Source: Hormiphora californensis
Taxonomy: Eukaryota > Ctenophora > Tentaculata > Cydippida > Pleurobrachiidae
Length of the DNA stretch: 64,000 nt
NCBI GenBank assembly: GCA_020137815.1
Contig: CM035356.1
Coordinates: 2,498,406-2,562,405, forward strand
Reading direction: 5' to 3'
Shown here: in pieces, positions 1-13,900 of the stretch
Position numbering within the stretch: the stretch's first letter is position 1
Layout: the number at the start of each line of letters is the position of its first letter
The notes under the pieces: generated by a model
Database searches by the model: none
What the model saw: the letters and a program-made list of their open reading frames with translations, nothing else
What the model was told of the DNA's origin: nothing
Program-made: the position numbers and the translations under genes

Positions 1-1139
1 TTGGTATGAAATCTTGGATTTTAGTCGAAAATTGTCCCATAAACAACTTAAGCATGGTCCCGATTGACCATTTCAATCAGAAGTTTGTCGAAAATGCCAA
101 AATCCAAAAAACAAGAAAATCAAGTTACGGTTCTCCTAGTTGGCAGATTTCAACAATTTGCCCAAATCTAACCATAAATCGGATATACACGAAAACTTGG
201 TTCTCGGTAGAAAAATGACCATTTTAACGATTGGCACTAGTTTCAAATTCCTATCTTAACGTTTTCAATGGTTTAGGGGCTAAAAACCTCCAAAAAATGG
301 TAAAAAATCAACTTTTGACCATTTTACAGTCATTTTAGAGATTCGACTTCAACGGCAATCGATTCTACGTGCAAAAATAGGTAGGGGTGACATATTTCGT
401 GTGCTAAGTCATTATGGATTTTTCGGGACCACGTTTAATATAGCCAATTTTGACCCAAATCAAATAAAAGTAAAAAAAACGATTTTAGGGAATGGAATGT
501 TTTTTCCCGCACCGTAGCGCCATTCTGTAGACCCTCAGCTACCACGTACAAGTGGTGGTTTCCCGTTGCATGCTAGGTCGTGTTAAAATTTCACCAGGCA
601 CGCCGTGTCCAATCAGTACCACTCACCTGACGGGGTCCTCTGCGTAGACCCTACACTCCACCGCCCACCCCTTAACAACTCCCCAACAACTCCCCAACAA
701 CTCCCTAACAACTCACCTGACAGGGTCCTCTGCGTAGACCCTGCACTCCACCGCCCACCCCTTAACAACTCCCCAACAACTCCCCAACAACTCCCTAACA
801 ACTCACCTGACAGGGTCCTCTGCGTAGACCCTACACTCCACCGCCCACCCCTTAATTCCAATATCAGCCTGGGTGTAGGACAGGGCCTTACCAGCAGCTA
901 CCTAGGGGGGGGGTTGTGTGTCAGTGCGGTGAACTCTCTTTCTCTAGCTACATCCCTACATCCCAGCCTCGAAGAAGAAGGAGAACTCTTCGGGAAAAGA
1001 GCCCTCCACCCCCTGTTTTACACTGACTACCTAACTCCCACCCCACCTCTCAAGCGCTGGACCCACGTCATATTTTACTCTCTCAACAGTCCCCCACGAC
1101 CCTCCCTCAAATTGGGAACTGGGCCTCAAGTGTTCTTAC
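1..1139. other. Left-edge non-coding stretch
   Basis: No exon was recognised on either strand. The stretch should lie in the intron after the ninth exon of the propionyl-CoA carboxylase gene, since the next expected exon (the end of the biotin carboxylase domain) is absent. It holds a 90 bp tandem repeat (621-855). It also holds a segment near 541-605 with a CCACGTACAAGTGGTGG palindrome and a CACCAGGCACGCC motif; both recur near 27514-27570, so this is probably a dispersed repeat. Confidence 0.5.
621..855. repeat. 90 bp tandem repeat, about 2.6 copies
   Basis: Copies start at 621, 711 and 801 with an exact 90 bp period and only a few substitutions. Each unit contains a short internal ACAACTCCCC iteration. 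Because 90 is a multiple of three, open frames appear on both strands; these look like by-products of the repeat rather than genes. Confidence 0.9.
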
Positions 1140-3728
1140 CCTGAGCATCTCCTCCACAATGTCCACTCCAGTGATGCACTCTGTAATTGGGTGCTCTACC
1201 TGAAATAGGGGGGGGGGGGAACTTTAGACAGTGTAATTGCAGCATTAGAAATGATCGGATTTATGGAGATATACATATATGAACAGTGTGTACAGAAAGG
1301 GGATTAATAAAAATAGAGAGAAATAGAGATAGAGAGGCTAACAGCAATACTGTAGGAACTAATAATAGGAAGCTATTGGGGAAGCTATCATATTATTGGG
1401 AATCACCCTTCTACATAGCGAGAGAGAAAGTGGGTATGATTATGTGTGTGGCATGTATGTGGGTATCATCATTATGTGTGTGTGTGATTATGTGTGGGTG
1501 TTTGTGTATCATCATGGACTGGAGAGCAGTCCTAGAAACAACACTACACTGGACTACACTGTGGTATACCTGACAATCAAGTACAGACAGAGTGAAGCAT
1601 GTTACGCCTTCACCATACCAGCATAAACATGTATAATTATCTTATTGAATAATACAGTTTTATTATTTCGTTGTATTGTATAATTCTACTCATTGTACCT
1701 GTAGCCGGGTGTTCATCTCAAGGAAGTAGAAGTTCATCTGACTATCCACCAGGAACTCAACAGTACCCGCACTCTGAATAAAGATATACCATGTATAATA
1801 TACCATGTATAATCACCACGAGGAGTGGGGAATAAATATGGTGGGAGCCTTACAATTTATACGCCCTATATGGATAATCACGGGGAACTCGGGGGAGTGG
1901 TTGGGGGTGGGAGTCTTTATACTGGACCCTTTAGGTTGTCATGTTATCAGTTATAATTATCCTTTCAATTTGTCGCGGGGTGCGAAGAGAGAGAGAGAGG
2001 GTCGAGCAAGGCATATTCATATTTACTAACCTGATAGTTGACAGCCCGGGCCAACTGAACTGCTTGCTCTCCCATGGCCTTCCTAACATCAGGCGTAATG
2101 AAAGAGGACGGGGCTTCCTCAATCACCTGGTGGGGAGAGAGATCATTAGAAATCACAGAGAGATAGATAGAAAAAGAGAAAATATAGAAAATATAGAAAG
2201 ATAGAAGAAGAGATAGAAAGAGAGATTTAGAGATACATAATATGTTTCAACCTTTTGGTTTCGTCGCTGGATACTACACTCCCTCTCATTCAGATAGATA
2301 CAGTTCCCGTGACTGTCTGCCAACACTTGTATCTCGATATGTCGGGGATTATCAATAAACCTGTCAGAGAGAGACATGAACAGTAGAATCAGAGAGACAT
2401 GTTTAGTAGAATCAGTGTTCCAATAGCAAAGTAGTGTTCCAATGAAGCTGGCAGGATATATCATTTTAACAGATAAACAAAAAAAAGAATTACACGAGTC
2501 ACGACTTTGCCTAGCTCCCAGGGAGGGTTAGAACATAACAAGAAGGGCTAGAAGGTAAACAACACATACCGCTCAATAAGGAGTCGATCGTCACCGAAAC
2601 TAGCAGCCGCTTCCTCAGAACTCAATTTAAACCCCTCCACTACCTCTGCATCATTCCACGCAATCCTCATTCCCTTCCCTCCACCTCCCGCTGATGCCTT
2701 TATCATCACTGGGTACCTGGGTGAGACTTGTGATATAATTGTTGTTTACGAAACAACACTTCAACTGTGGTACTTGTTCATTAATGGCTCGACCTCGTAC
2801 CCAGATATAATATATGAGTACCAATATAACACTACACAGGTCTGTTATTTACCCGATTTCATTAGCAATCTCTACAGCCCTGGCATCATCCTCAACAACA
2901 CCATCAAACCCAGGGATACAGTTGATACCAGCTTGTCGGGCAATGATCTTACTTTCAATCTTATCACCCATCGCCTGGGAGGGTTTAGATAAAGTTAGTG
3001 AAAGGAGTTTAGATAAAGTTAGTGAAGGGGGGTTTAGATAAAGTTATTTAAAGGTTTATATTCTTTATATCTGGTGATAGTTCACAAACCTGGATTGCCT
3101 TTTCTTTTGGTCCGATAAAGGCGATGCCATTACGTTCTAGAAGTTCAGCAAACTTGCAGTTCTCACTAAGGAACCCGTACCCGGGGTGTACTGCCTGGGC
3201 TCCAGTGGTAATAGCTGCTTGTACAATCGCCTAGAAGGGTAATGATTATTAGTAACAACACCCTTTTTGTGAAAGCTGGGACCCAGGAATGTGGTTTGTT
3301 GTTGTTTCAGGAAAACTGCTAAGATTGTTGTAACAAACAGTGATAACAATAAAAGTAATAAAACTTGAACAAGAGGAATTGGGTTTGGAGGGACATACCT
3401 CCATGTCCAGGTAGCTCTCCGAGCTTGGTGCGGGACCCACACACACAGCCTCATCAGCCATCCGAACATGGACCGCTCTATCGTCTACATCACTATGAAC
3501 TGCCACCGTTTTAATACCAAGAGATTGACAGGTTTTCATCACACGACATGCTATCTCCCCACGGTTAGCAATCAGTACCTGAATTATGATGAATTGTTGG
3601 TGTGTTTCCTCAATATAGCTATTCGGATTATATGTCCTTTAATTTACCTTGTCGAATGGTTTAGAGCTTGTTTGGGCAGCAGTTTGGATCGTCCGTTTGA
3701 ACTGCGACAAAAGAGCAGTCCGGGACAT
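1140..3728 (-). CDS. PCCA: Propionyl-CoA carboxylase alpha subunit, 5' part (partial)
   Basis: Biotin-dependent mitochondrial enzyme subunit; the biotin carboxylase half is visible. Exons, in transcript order: 3648-3728, 3399-3578, 3090-3230, 2853-2974, 2570-2716, 2252-2360, 2031-2126, 1699-1773, 1140-1199. All joins have GT/AG sites and matching phase, giving 337 codons so far. The first exon is Ser/Thr/Lys-rich and lacks acidic residues until its end, as in a mitochondrial targeting peptide; a stop lies just upstream of the ATG. Recognisable motifs include [23 protein letters not shown], the ATP-grasp glycine loop [23 protein letters not shown] and [23 protein letters not shown] and MGEQAV-LARAV fit PCCA better than the methylcrotonyl or acetyl-CoA carboxylases. 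The rest of the carboxylase domain and the biotinyl domain must lie left of the window. Confidence 0.93.
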
Positions 3729-4920
3729 GGTCAGGGCCTAGTGAAGGGAATAATTAATATCCATTTCTCGAACTAATTGGCTCAACTGTTCACCTGGGCG
3801 ACACTGAAAATCTTCTTGGGATCAGGACTCAGTATTTTGTCATCGAATTTGAGTTGGCAAGGTCTGTTTGCCTACACTCCAGTCCCCTTTTCTGCAGTAG
3901 TAACTAGTAGCACGCACTAGGAGACTGCAGTGCATGCCAACGAGGTCTGTAGAGGGAGGTCATTACCATCTGGGGCTTAATAAACTGTGCAATTTTGTGC
4001 ACTGCCCACAAAGGGTTCATAATAATGCAGCAATTTTCAAGTTATCGAGAGAAAAAACTTGGCATATGATACACACCCAATCCCAGGAAAAAGTAGCGCT
4101 TTTTCAGAGAAAAAACGAGCGTTTTGAGTGTTTGAAATCTTTCAAAGCAAAGTTTTCAAAAGTTTTTAAAAGTTTAAAAAAATTTTAAGGAATATTTTAC
4201 TTCTTAGCTTCAGCTTGCGCGGCGTAAAATGCGGCGCTTAAAAGAAAAAGTTCGCGCATTGCGGTGAAACAAATAAAATGCAGTGCTTGAAATCCGACTT
4301 TAAATTTACGATCTTCTTCTGTGTCGCTTTTTGGTTTCCATATTTCAAGCGCTCTCCGATTGTTAAAATCACCCTCGACCCCCACCGAAAAATCACCCTC
4401 GACGAAAAATCACCCCCACCAAAAATCACCCTCGACCCCCACCGGGGCTTGCAGCCCCTGGACCCTGCTTGCACCGCCCAAGGCCCCTGGACGCACAGGT
4501 ACGCGCTGGGCCGAAGGCCCAGCGACGTCCCTGCGATCCGGCATCGTCAAACTTTCCAATTCTTCGATTTTGAAGGTTGGGACCCTGATTTTACAGTGCG
4601 CTCATACTAGATGGGGTTTCGCAAAACTTCGAACTTCGAACTTCAGTGTGTGTCGCGAGGTTGAGATTTGAACGAGCGCGCCCAACTTCAGTGTGTCTCC
4701 CGCCAATAGGATAAGATTGTTTTAGGTAATTGTAGTCTTTTGTTTTTCCCGGTCTCAAAAGGTAAGCGGTAAATGTTCTGGTACATGTAATTTGGGGAAA
4801 CCCAATCTGGCGCCACGGACCCCATCTGAGCCGCACTGTAAAAACTTTGCTGGGCATATCCAAGGACTTGAAGTTATTTTAATGATGATCATTTTTGTCA
4901 GATTTAGCTGCTAAACTGTA
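3729..4920. promoter_or_regulatory. Divergent intergenic region between PCCA and IRF
   Basis: About 1.2 kb separates the two divergent start codons, so both promoters probably lie here; no core promoter element could be placed. A C-rich direct repeat with AATCACCCTCGACCCCCACC units occupies about 4366-4447. A GC-rich hairpin (CTGGGCCGAAGGCCCAG) follows at about 4506-4522; a similar GGGCCGAAGGCCC hairpin lies near 48222. No exon was found. Confidence 0.4.
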
Positions 4921-7900
4921 ATGTCGACCAACCAGCTTACTTTTATACCCTGGCTCATAAGAGAGGTGAGCACCATCTGTAGGATAATTTCATCTTCCCA
5001 AGGTTCGACCCAAAATCACATCTGGCATTAAAACTTTGTTTATTCGATGACAACTTCATTCCTCAGGTAGAAGAGAAACATCACGAAGGTTTAATCTGGT
5101 ATGATAGACCTGCAAACATCATACAGATCCCATGGCCCAGGGCTACAGGTATAATATTACACACTCTATTATATAAGGACTGTAAAACTGTTGAACTCAG
5201 CCCCCCCTCGGCCCTCATAAAATTCATACACTTCAAGGAGGCTTCCTTGAAGTGTATGAATTTTGTGACTCCTGTGTGCATTGTTTCAGACAGTATGGAT
5301 CTGGAAGATTTGGGTGTTATTTATTGCTGGCATAAATTCCGTTATGCAGGAACGGCAGATCAAAATAAATCACCCTCTATCATCAAAGGTCAGTCAGTGT
5401 CCAGTGTCGACGCATAACAGCATTTGGGTACACGTGAATTTAATCAGTGACCATCTAGGTACCTTATACTTATTTCCTACAAATTTTACCAATCTTATCT
5501 TACATAAATTTCTGTAACCCAAGGCCGATATCCACCATCCAACATTGCTATTCGTTGTTTTCTTAGTTAAAGTAACAAACTCTCCCTGTTGCTAAGTCCG
5601 TTTTGAGGGCCTTGGCCTTGCCGCATAATGCGATCCTTAAATATTTGCTTGGTCAGCATGGTATTCACTTTTCCGTCACCTTCAGGAATTTTCCGAGCCA
5701 TCACAAATTCAAGGAAAGAAATGACAAAGATATATGATTCAAAGGAGGAACATGTTATCAGGATTCAAATAGGTTAGATTATAATCTAGCCAATTAGCTA
5801 ATCGATTAGCTACAAGTTAGTACGTACTGAGAATTAAAATGGGCCGGTCTGATGATCAAAAAGCAGCAACATAATTCTGCCATATATATAAATTCTCGAC
5901 CACTTTTTGACAAATTTTGAATGAAATGCCGGAGTTATGGCCATAAACTTCCAAAAACAATGTAAAGAAGTGTTCGAGTGTTTACCGCGATATATCCCAT
6001 CTTCCACTCAGACATGGAGGCCAGGAAGAGATCTAGTAGTATGGACATAGTGAAACGCCGCGGTGGTTCCATGGACTCCAACCCGCCATCACCGTCCACC
6101 AGTACCCCCACTTGGGCAAGGGGGATCCTCAACAGGGAAACAGAGAATACTTCATGCCCAAGTTAGAGATAATACAAAACAAATTTCAAATTAGTAGTCG
6201 ACACATGATATTATTAAAACTTCTTTTTTTCAGTTCACGTTGTAGTATTTTCCCTGGGCATGGTACTAGGACACAAGTACACAGATCTTGCAAAACAACC
6301 CCTTCTCATTACGAGGTTGGTGTTACCTAGTGTCTGACCGAGTATAAGGTCTAGGAACCGACCGAATCAGGAAATACTAGTCCCTGATTGGCTGATAACC
6401 AGTCACGTGACCTAAATAACGAGTTCTGATTGGTTGTTTACTTTACTGTTATTTCTTTTTGTTGAAATGATCCCACTCTGCCCTAGAAACTATAAAACAG
6501 TTGTCTGTCTTGCACATATGCTCCCTTTTATCTGTTATCTAAGAATACTCCGAGCAGAAAGATACAATTCTTTCGAATATATGTAGGTATTATGTGTGTA
6601 TTACAGTTCTACTCAATGAACGTGTTGTAGCTCAAGCAGAGTGTTCTTATTATTATAGCAGCCATCTACAAATAGTTGTGACTATATTTCGACACGGCCA
6701 TGATCTGCATATAGTATTTTATACAGAGCTAGCAAGGTTTGTTCAAACAGGGAGGGTCGAACAAGACAAGAGGTTTGTCCACCATTTTGCAATTTGGGAG
6801 CCACGCCAAGATAAACAATTGTGGGTATTCAAAACTACAGACTTGCAGTGTTTTGAACCATGCAGTATATCACTCACCAATTGAACAGCTGGCCCCCAGA
6901 CTTAAAATCTAACCTTCCACCCCCCGTGGGTGGGAGCCCTTGCGATGTTTATAGGAGTTGATGACCATAGACCCATCCCAGAATTTGGGTACGGTGCACC
7001 CTCTCTTTTTGGGAAGGGGGTAGGAGTTCTCCCCCATCCCGAACTAAACGTAGCGCGCGCGATAACATGAGACTGAGAGAGACAGCGCAGGAGGATAGAA
7101 GAAAGAGGGGATATCATACCCAATCCCAGAATAATAAGTGAGAAAAAGTGTAATCAGATACTATTTTAGCGGTGAGGAAGTCGATATTTCAACTATGACT
7201 GCTGAAACAGTTCAAAAGAATTATGGCCGAGGGGCGAATAATGCTGAAAACTTCTTTATTCCTCTGGTTAGTTATCCATCATATTTCAATACGGTGTTGA
7301 TTCAATAATAGTGTCGTCTATATCGTCATAGTACCAGGGATTTAACAACTTTCTCATTTCAGTGGAACACTGCCTGTTCAGAGGCTAGAAAGGCGTTGGA
7401 CTACTTTCAGAGAGGCATTCTTCTCTCCACTGATAGTAGTTTGAATATTCTAGCACAGAGGAACTCCAAAATCAGAGTAGGTTTCGTCTTCTGGGTTTTA
7501 TTATTGGTCAATAGGCTCTTGTTATGCCTTTTATCTTCTGTTTCTAGCATGCTGTATGCGATCATTCATTAAATATTTGCAAAATGAATTAGGCTGACTA
7601 CCCAAAAGTACCCAAAAGTAACATCTAGGGCGATCTGTTTTCTGGATCTGTGTACAAATGGTTGAATGTCAGGATGACCGCGTCGCGCGCGATTATCTCA
7701 TAATAATGAAAGTACACAGTTGTCATTGGCTTTGTATCCCATGATGTTGGTAGCGCGCATGTGTAAAACTACCGTGCGCGCCATAATGTACATTGTACTT
7801 TCCGAGAGTACAAAAAATGTATAAATCCAAGATGACCTAACTCAGTGTTAATTTAACTGCTATTTCAGACGTATGTGGGACACAGTAATAGTGGACTCTG

Positions 7901-10900
7901 CAAACAGATGCCACGGTCAGACAAACCTATGCCCATATTCAGCTACATAGGGTTCATTGAAATGGCCGGGTCTGTAAGTTAAAATTGTTTGTTTTGTGTA
8001 TGTCACTACTAGATCCAAAAACCAAACAAGTTTGGTGGATAGCCGGGGCCGCAGAAATTAAAAAACGTGCGAAAGTTTTGATACAAGAACTTTCGGGGCC
8101 TGGGGTGCTGTTAAATTCGCGTTTCCATGATTATAACCAATTTAACATTTTCAAACTATACGCCAGGAAAACTAGTGCAATGATCAAACCATTAATTTAT
8201 TCCACATTATCACATGTCACATCCACACATGTCACATATATTTACTGTGCACAGTGGGTCGTTTCAGAGTCTGTTTTACAGAATAATATTATTATGATAA
8301 TAATAGTGTGTTTCGAAAGAACGGCTGACTATCATGGAAACGCGAATTTAACAGCACCCCAGGCCCCGAAAGTTCATATATCAAAACTTTCGCACGTTTT
8401 TTAATTTCTGCGGCCCCGGCTATCCACCAAACTTGTTTGGTTTTTGGATCTAGTATCAGGCATTTTGTTATACTATGACATGCTGCATGCATTTTGTAAT
8501 ACTAGCTTAATTTAATAAACGCGGATTGAGGATTCGCAGACTTTTTAAATCGTAGGTACTAGGTAGCCTCATAATAATCGCAGATATCCAATCTCGGATA
8601 TCAATCGCGAATAACTAATATCATAGTAATCGCAGACAACCAATTGCGGATAACTTATCAGTTATCAATCCGTTATAAGTTATCGCGATTAGTTATCGCG
8701 ATTAGCTATCACGATTAGCTATCGCGATTAGCTATCTGCGATTAGCTATCCGCGATTGGTTACTATTATATTACTTATTTCGCGACACGTTATCGTGGTT
8801 AGTTATCCGCAATTGGTTCTCCGCGATTAAATCTATGATTTGATTATTATAGTCACGGATAATGATCACGGATAAGCATTAATAATCTATATCTGATAAA
8901 ATCAGGTTCTAGATGCAATTCGCTCTTTTCTCGGTGGTTTTTAAAATCGTCTTATATTTAAGACAGTCATAACTCTAGATATGACTACCAATTACACTGA
9001 AAATGCGCAGTAAGGCTAGCTTTATAAATTAAATCTGATTCAATGTTAATTTAGACTCTGAATCGCTTCTTTGTAGGTGTTTTTAAAATCGTCTTAAATT
9101 TAAGACAGTCATAAATATAGATATGACTACCAATTATATCTGAAAATACAGCAGTTAACCCACGTTGGAAAAACATGTATGATAAAATCATGATTTATAG
9201 TTTAATTTTGCTCTTTTCTAATTTTTTTTGAAAATCGTCTTAAATCTTAATACAGTCAGATGCCCATAACTGACGAACCGCAACTCGGATTTGCTTGAAA
9301 TTTTGAACGTGTGTTCAAGATGTCAAGGCAACACCGCGTACCAAGCGGCGTATTTGTAGAACGACGGGAAGGCCGTCTAAACAAACGCCAGAAAACTTAA
9401 GACAGTCATAACTTTTGTTATGACTGTCCGTTTTCTCTGTCCAAGCTTTAATACAAGGTACACCACTAGACCTACCGACTCCCAAAGTTTCATGGTGATA
9501 GCTTTAAAACTGTGGCCTCTATTATGTACGCAAAAAGGTCGTACAATCAAGGTCGTTCGGGACCCTAAAAACGGACATTTTGTCTAAAATACGACCCTCT
9601 GTAACGTAAAAACCGTAACTCCGATTTGCATAAAATTTTAAACGTGTGCTCTATAGTCTAGTGAAAACATGTTTTGACCCCCGAAATTTTTGATGCATTT
9701 ATAATTCCTTCACCAAAATGTCCTCAAAGGCCTTCGGGTGAGATCCCAAAAGTCTACTACCAACCAACTCCTGGGGGAAGTACCCTTAATTGGCCCTAAT
9801 TGGCTTGATGGTATAACTCGCCAATTTTGCTAACTCAGCTCTGGAGCGTCGTAGAGACCTTTCATTGGTCGCAATCGATCCGGATATATGATTTTATATT
9901 AGTGCTATGAGGTCCGAAGTCGCTATCTCTCTCAACCGTTTATCCGCTAATTGGATTTAACTGATTGATTGGACTTAATTGGGACCCTCGTATCTCACTC
10001 AGGGACATCGTAAAGACTTTTCATTGGTCGAAACTGACCGGAATGTGCAAGTTTATATTAGTGCTATGAAGGTCCAAAGTCGCTATCCCAACCGTTTAGC
10101 CGGAAATCGAACTTCTTTAAAACCGTTTTGCGCATGGTTATTGGGTTTGTAAGATTTTTTCTGTTTCTCAGCTCAGGAGCGTCGTAGAGACTTGATTCCG
10201 GTTGCAAACGAACCGGAATACCCAAGTTTATATTGACGCTATGAAGGTCCGAAGTCGCTATCTCCAACCAATTAGTCGTAAATTGGACTTAATTGACCTT
10301 AATTGGGCGAAATAGCCAATAAGACCGCAAATTAGTGGCAAATGTCTAACAACTAATTCCTTCACTAAGTGACCCTAATGGGTCCCCCGAATCACCAAAA
10401 AAATCATGGCCGATCGGAGTTGCAGAAGACCCTTATTTCCGGGTGGGCGGGCACCAGTATTTTCAGGCAGATGCCAAAAACGTAACTTTCCTTTGGGAAG
10501 GAGTAGAGACAAATCTAAGGACATTAAAATGTGGTAGCGTCCTCGCATTAGTGGGGGTAGACGCCCATAAAAAGTTCCTATCTCATTTTTGTTAATTGGT
10601 TAATTAGATAATTGTTTGCGCATAGCCATATTTCCGATATGTGTACGGTTTAAATGGCTCAGTCATGAATAAGGACCTGTTTTTGACCGCTGAACACGAT
10701 TATTCAAGCAATATAATGGAACTCAGAGTGTGAAAAGTGTCTTAATTAGGCAAAATTGGATATAATTGGGTATAATTGGGTACGTTGACCATACATTATC
10801 TTACTAGATACACCCTAAAACCCACTAAATATCTCCTAAAGCTCTCCCAGAACCCGGTCAGAGCCTCCTTAATACCCCTCAGACATTTCTAGATACCTCA

Positions 10901-13900
10901 AAATCCACTAGATAGCCCTCAGAATTAACTAGATACTCCTCCGATCCTTCAGATACCCTCAGACGGGCCTCAGACTCTGAGGCTCAGAGGCCACTAATAC
11001 CCCCATAAACACTAGTATGTGTCAACCACATCGTATTGACGTCACCCAGCGCCCTCAGAATCCACTAGATGCCCACACAGACCGTACTGGATACCCCCAG
11101 ACCCTATTAGATACCCTAATATCTCACCTGATACCCCTCTGACCCTCCAATACACATATAGACCTTTTAGATGCCCCTCTACCCTACTAGCCGCCCCTCA
11201 GACCTACTTACTAGATGCCCCTAAGACCCTGCTAGAAACTACTAATATACGCCACAGACCCTGCTAGATACTCCCGATCAAACTATCTACACCTTGGACC
11301 TTTCTAGATATCTCTTAGGTACTTATAGACGTCCCCAAACCACTTTTCGATATCTCTTATGCCCTTCAGAACCCATCAGGGCATCCTAAAACCCCTCATA
11401 CACTTCTAGAACCCCTTATACCAAACTAGCATGGTCACAGATGTATCTACACGACTCTTGGCTCTAAAATAACATAATCTGAATGGCATCTAGTTGATTA
11501 TGAGGGGTATCCAATGGGCTCTAAAAGTATCTAGTAGAGTCTTAGTGGAAAATATATAGCACAGCCTGAGGGGCATCTAGTAGATTCTAAATCCCACTAA
11601 AAAGGCGTCAGACTCTACTAGATACCCATCCGACTCCACTAAATACCCCAGACACTTCTTCTACTAGTTAGGGTCAAAAGGGTTTTTAGAAGGGTATGAG
11701 GAGTATATGCTTAGGCTTTTGCGAGGCCCTCAGGGTTTCTAGATGGGTATGAGAGATTTCAATAGAGTCTGGAGCGTCTAGAAGTGCCTAAGAGATTCTA
11801 GAAAGGTCCTAAGTGTTAGCTATTGGATATGTGGTATCTAGCCAGGTTCTAAGCGCTAAGGCGTATATTGGTAGTATCTGGCATGGTCTAAGGGCATCTT
11901 TTATTGGTCTGAGAGGTAATACTAGCTTATTAGGGGTCTAGTAGAGTCAAAAAGGGCCATTTAGCACTGCCTGAGGGATTTCAGTAGAGTCAGAGAAATA
12001 ACTAGAATGGTCTAAAGAGTTAAATGGGAGGATCGAGGGGTATCAGGTATCTAGCACGGTCTGATATGTATCAGGTAGGTTTGAGGGTATCCAGTACGGT
12101 CTGAGTGGCATCTAGTGATTCTGAGGGCGCTGGGGTGACGTCAATACTGTGAGTTTTGACACATACTAGTGATTCTAGGGGGTATCTAGTGGCCTCTGAG
12201 CCTCAGATCTTAGGCCCGTCTGAGGGTATCTGAAGGATCGGAGGAGTTCTCTGTTAATTCTGAGGGCTCTCTAGTGGATTTTGAGGGATCTAGAAATGTC
12301 TGAGGGGTATTAAGGAGGCTCTGACGGGTTCTGGGAGAGTTTTAGGAGATATTTAAGTGGGTTTTAGGTGTATATCTAGAAGATAATGTATGGTCAACGT
12401 ACCCAATTATACCCAATTATATCCAATTTTGCCTAATTAATAACACTTTCACACCTCTGAGTTCCATATAATTGCTGAATAATCGTGTTCAGCGGTCACA
12501 AAACAGGTCCTTATTCATGACTGAGCCATTTAAACCGTATAATATCGGAAATATGGCTAGGCGCACAACTAATTATCTAATTACCCAATTAACAAAATGA
12601 GATAGGAACTTTTTATGGGCGTCTACCCCACTAATGCGAGGACGCTACAATTTTAATGTCCTTAGATTTGTCTCTACTCCTTCCCAAAGGAAAGTTACGT
12701 TTTTTGGCATCTGCCTGAAAATCTCTGGTGCCGCGCCCACCCGAAATAGTCTTCTGCACTCCGACTCGGCCATGATTTTTTTTGGTGATCGGGGGACCCA
12801 TTAGGGTCACTTTAGTGAAGGAATTAGCTTGTTAGACATTTTGCCACTAATTTGCGGTCTATTTGGCTATTTCGGCCCAATAAGGTCAATTAAGTCCAAT
12901 TTACGACTAATTGGTTGGAGATAGCGACTTCGACCTTCATAGCGTCAATATAACTTGGGTATTCCGGTTCGTTTGCAACCGGAATCAAGTCTCTACGACG
13001 CTCCTGTGATGCAGAAACAGAAAATCTTACAAACCCAATAACCATGCGCAAAACGGTTTTTAAAGAAGTTCGATTTCCGGCTAAACGGTTGGAGATAGCG
13101 ATTTGGACCTTCATAGCACTAATATAAACTTGCACATTCCGGTCAGTTTCCGACCAATGAAAAGTCTCTACGATGTCCCTGAGCTGAGATACGAGGGTCC
13201 CAATTAAGTCCATCAATCAGTTTAAATCCAATTAGCGGCTAAACGAGTTAGAGATAGCGACTTCGGACCTTCATACACTAATAAAAATCATATATTCCGG
13301 ATCGATTGCGACCAATGAAAGGTCTCTACGACGCTCCAGAGCTGAGTTAGCAAAATTGGCGAGTTATACCATCAAGCCAATTAGGGCCAATTAAGGTACT
13401 TCCCCCAGGATTGGTTGGTAGAACTTTTGGGATCTCACCCAGAAGGCCTTTGAGGACATTTTGGTGAAGGAATTATAAATGCATCAAAAATTTCGGGGGT
13501 CGACCCCTTTTTTTACACGTTTTCACTAGACTATCTAGGTGTCAAGGCAACACGAACTACCAAGCGGCATGTTCGTAGTACAACGGGAAGGTTTGTCTAA
13601 AACAAAGTTGAATTTGCCGATTTCAGACAATAAGTATATAGAGCTACGAAAATTTTCAATTTTTTTTTCGTTTCGATTTTCTGTTTACTGGAGGAAAGAT
13701 GCTTTTTAGAGGGACAATTTGGGGGAAATGATGGTTGGGGGAAGGGAGGATTGGGCCCCGGGCGCTTGCCAGCGCTATGACATGTGTCTCACTGAGACAT
13801 CTGGTGTGGTTTTGACTTTTAACCTGGTTGTTTGTTTATTTCGAGTTTTGTGTTAGCAGCTAGCTACTCAATAAACGAAAATCAAAACTCGTAGTTGCAT

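Noticed and set aside
613-861. Open frames on both strands over the 90 bp repeat
   Set aside because: The frames exist because the repeat period is a multiple of three; no protein family or splice context supports them.
5567-5715. Small minus-strand frame starting MARKIPEGDGK
   Set aside because: It lies antisense to IRF exon 4 (5686-5772) and its flanking intron; the plus-strand exon has the right phase and family similarity.
10800-12370. CRISPR-like pattern of 20 bp repeats
   Set aside because: The CTAGATACCCC repeats are degenerate, lack unique spacers, and form mirror arms of a foldback element in animal DNA.
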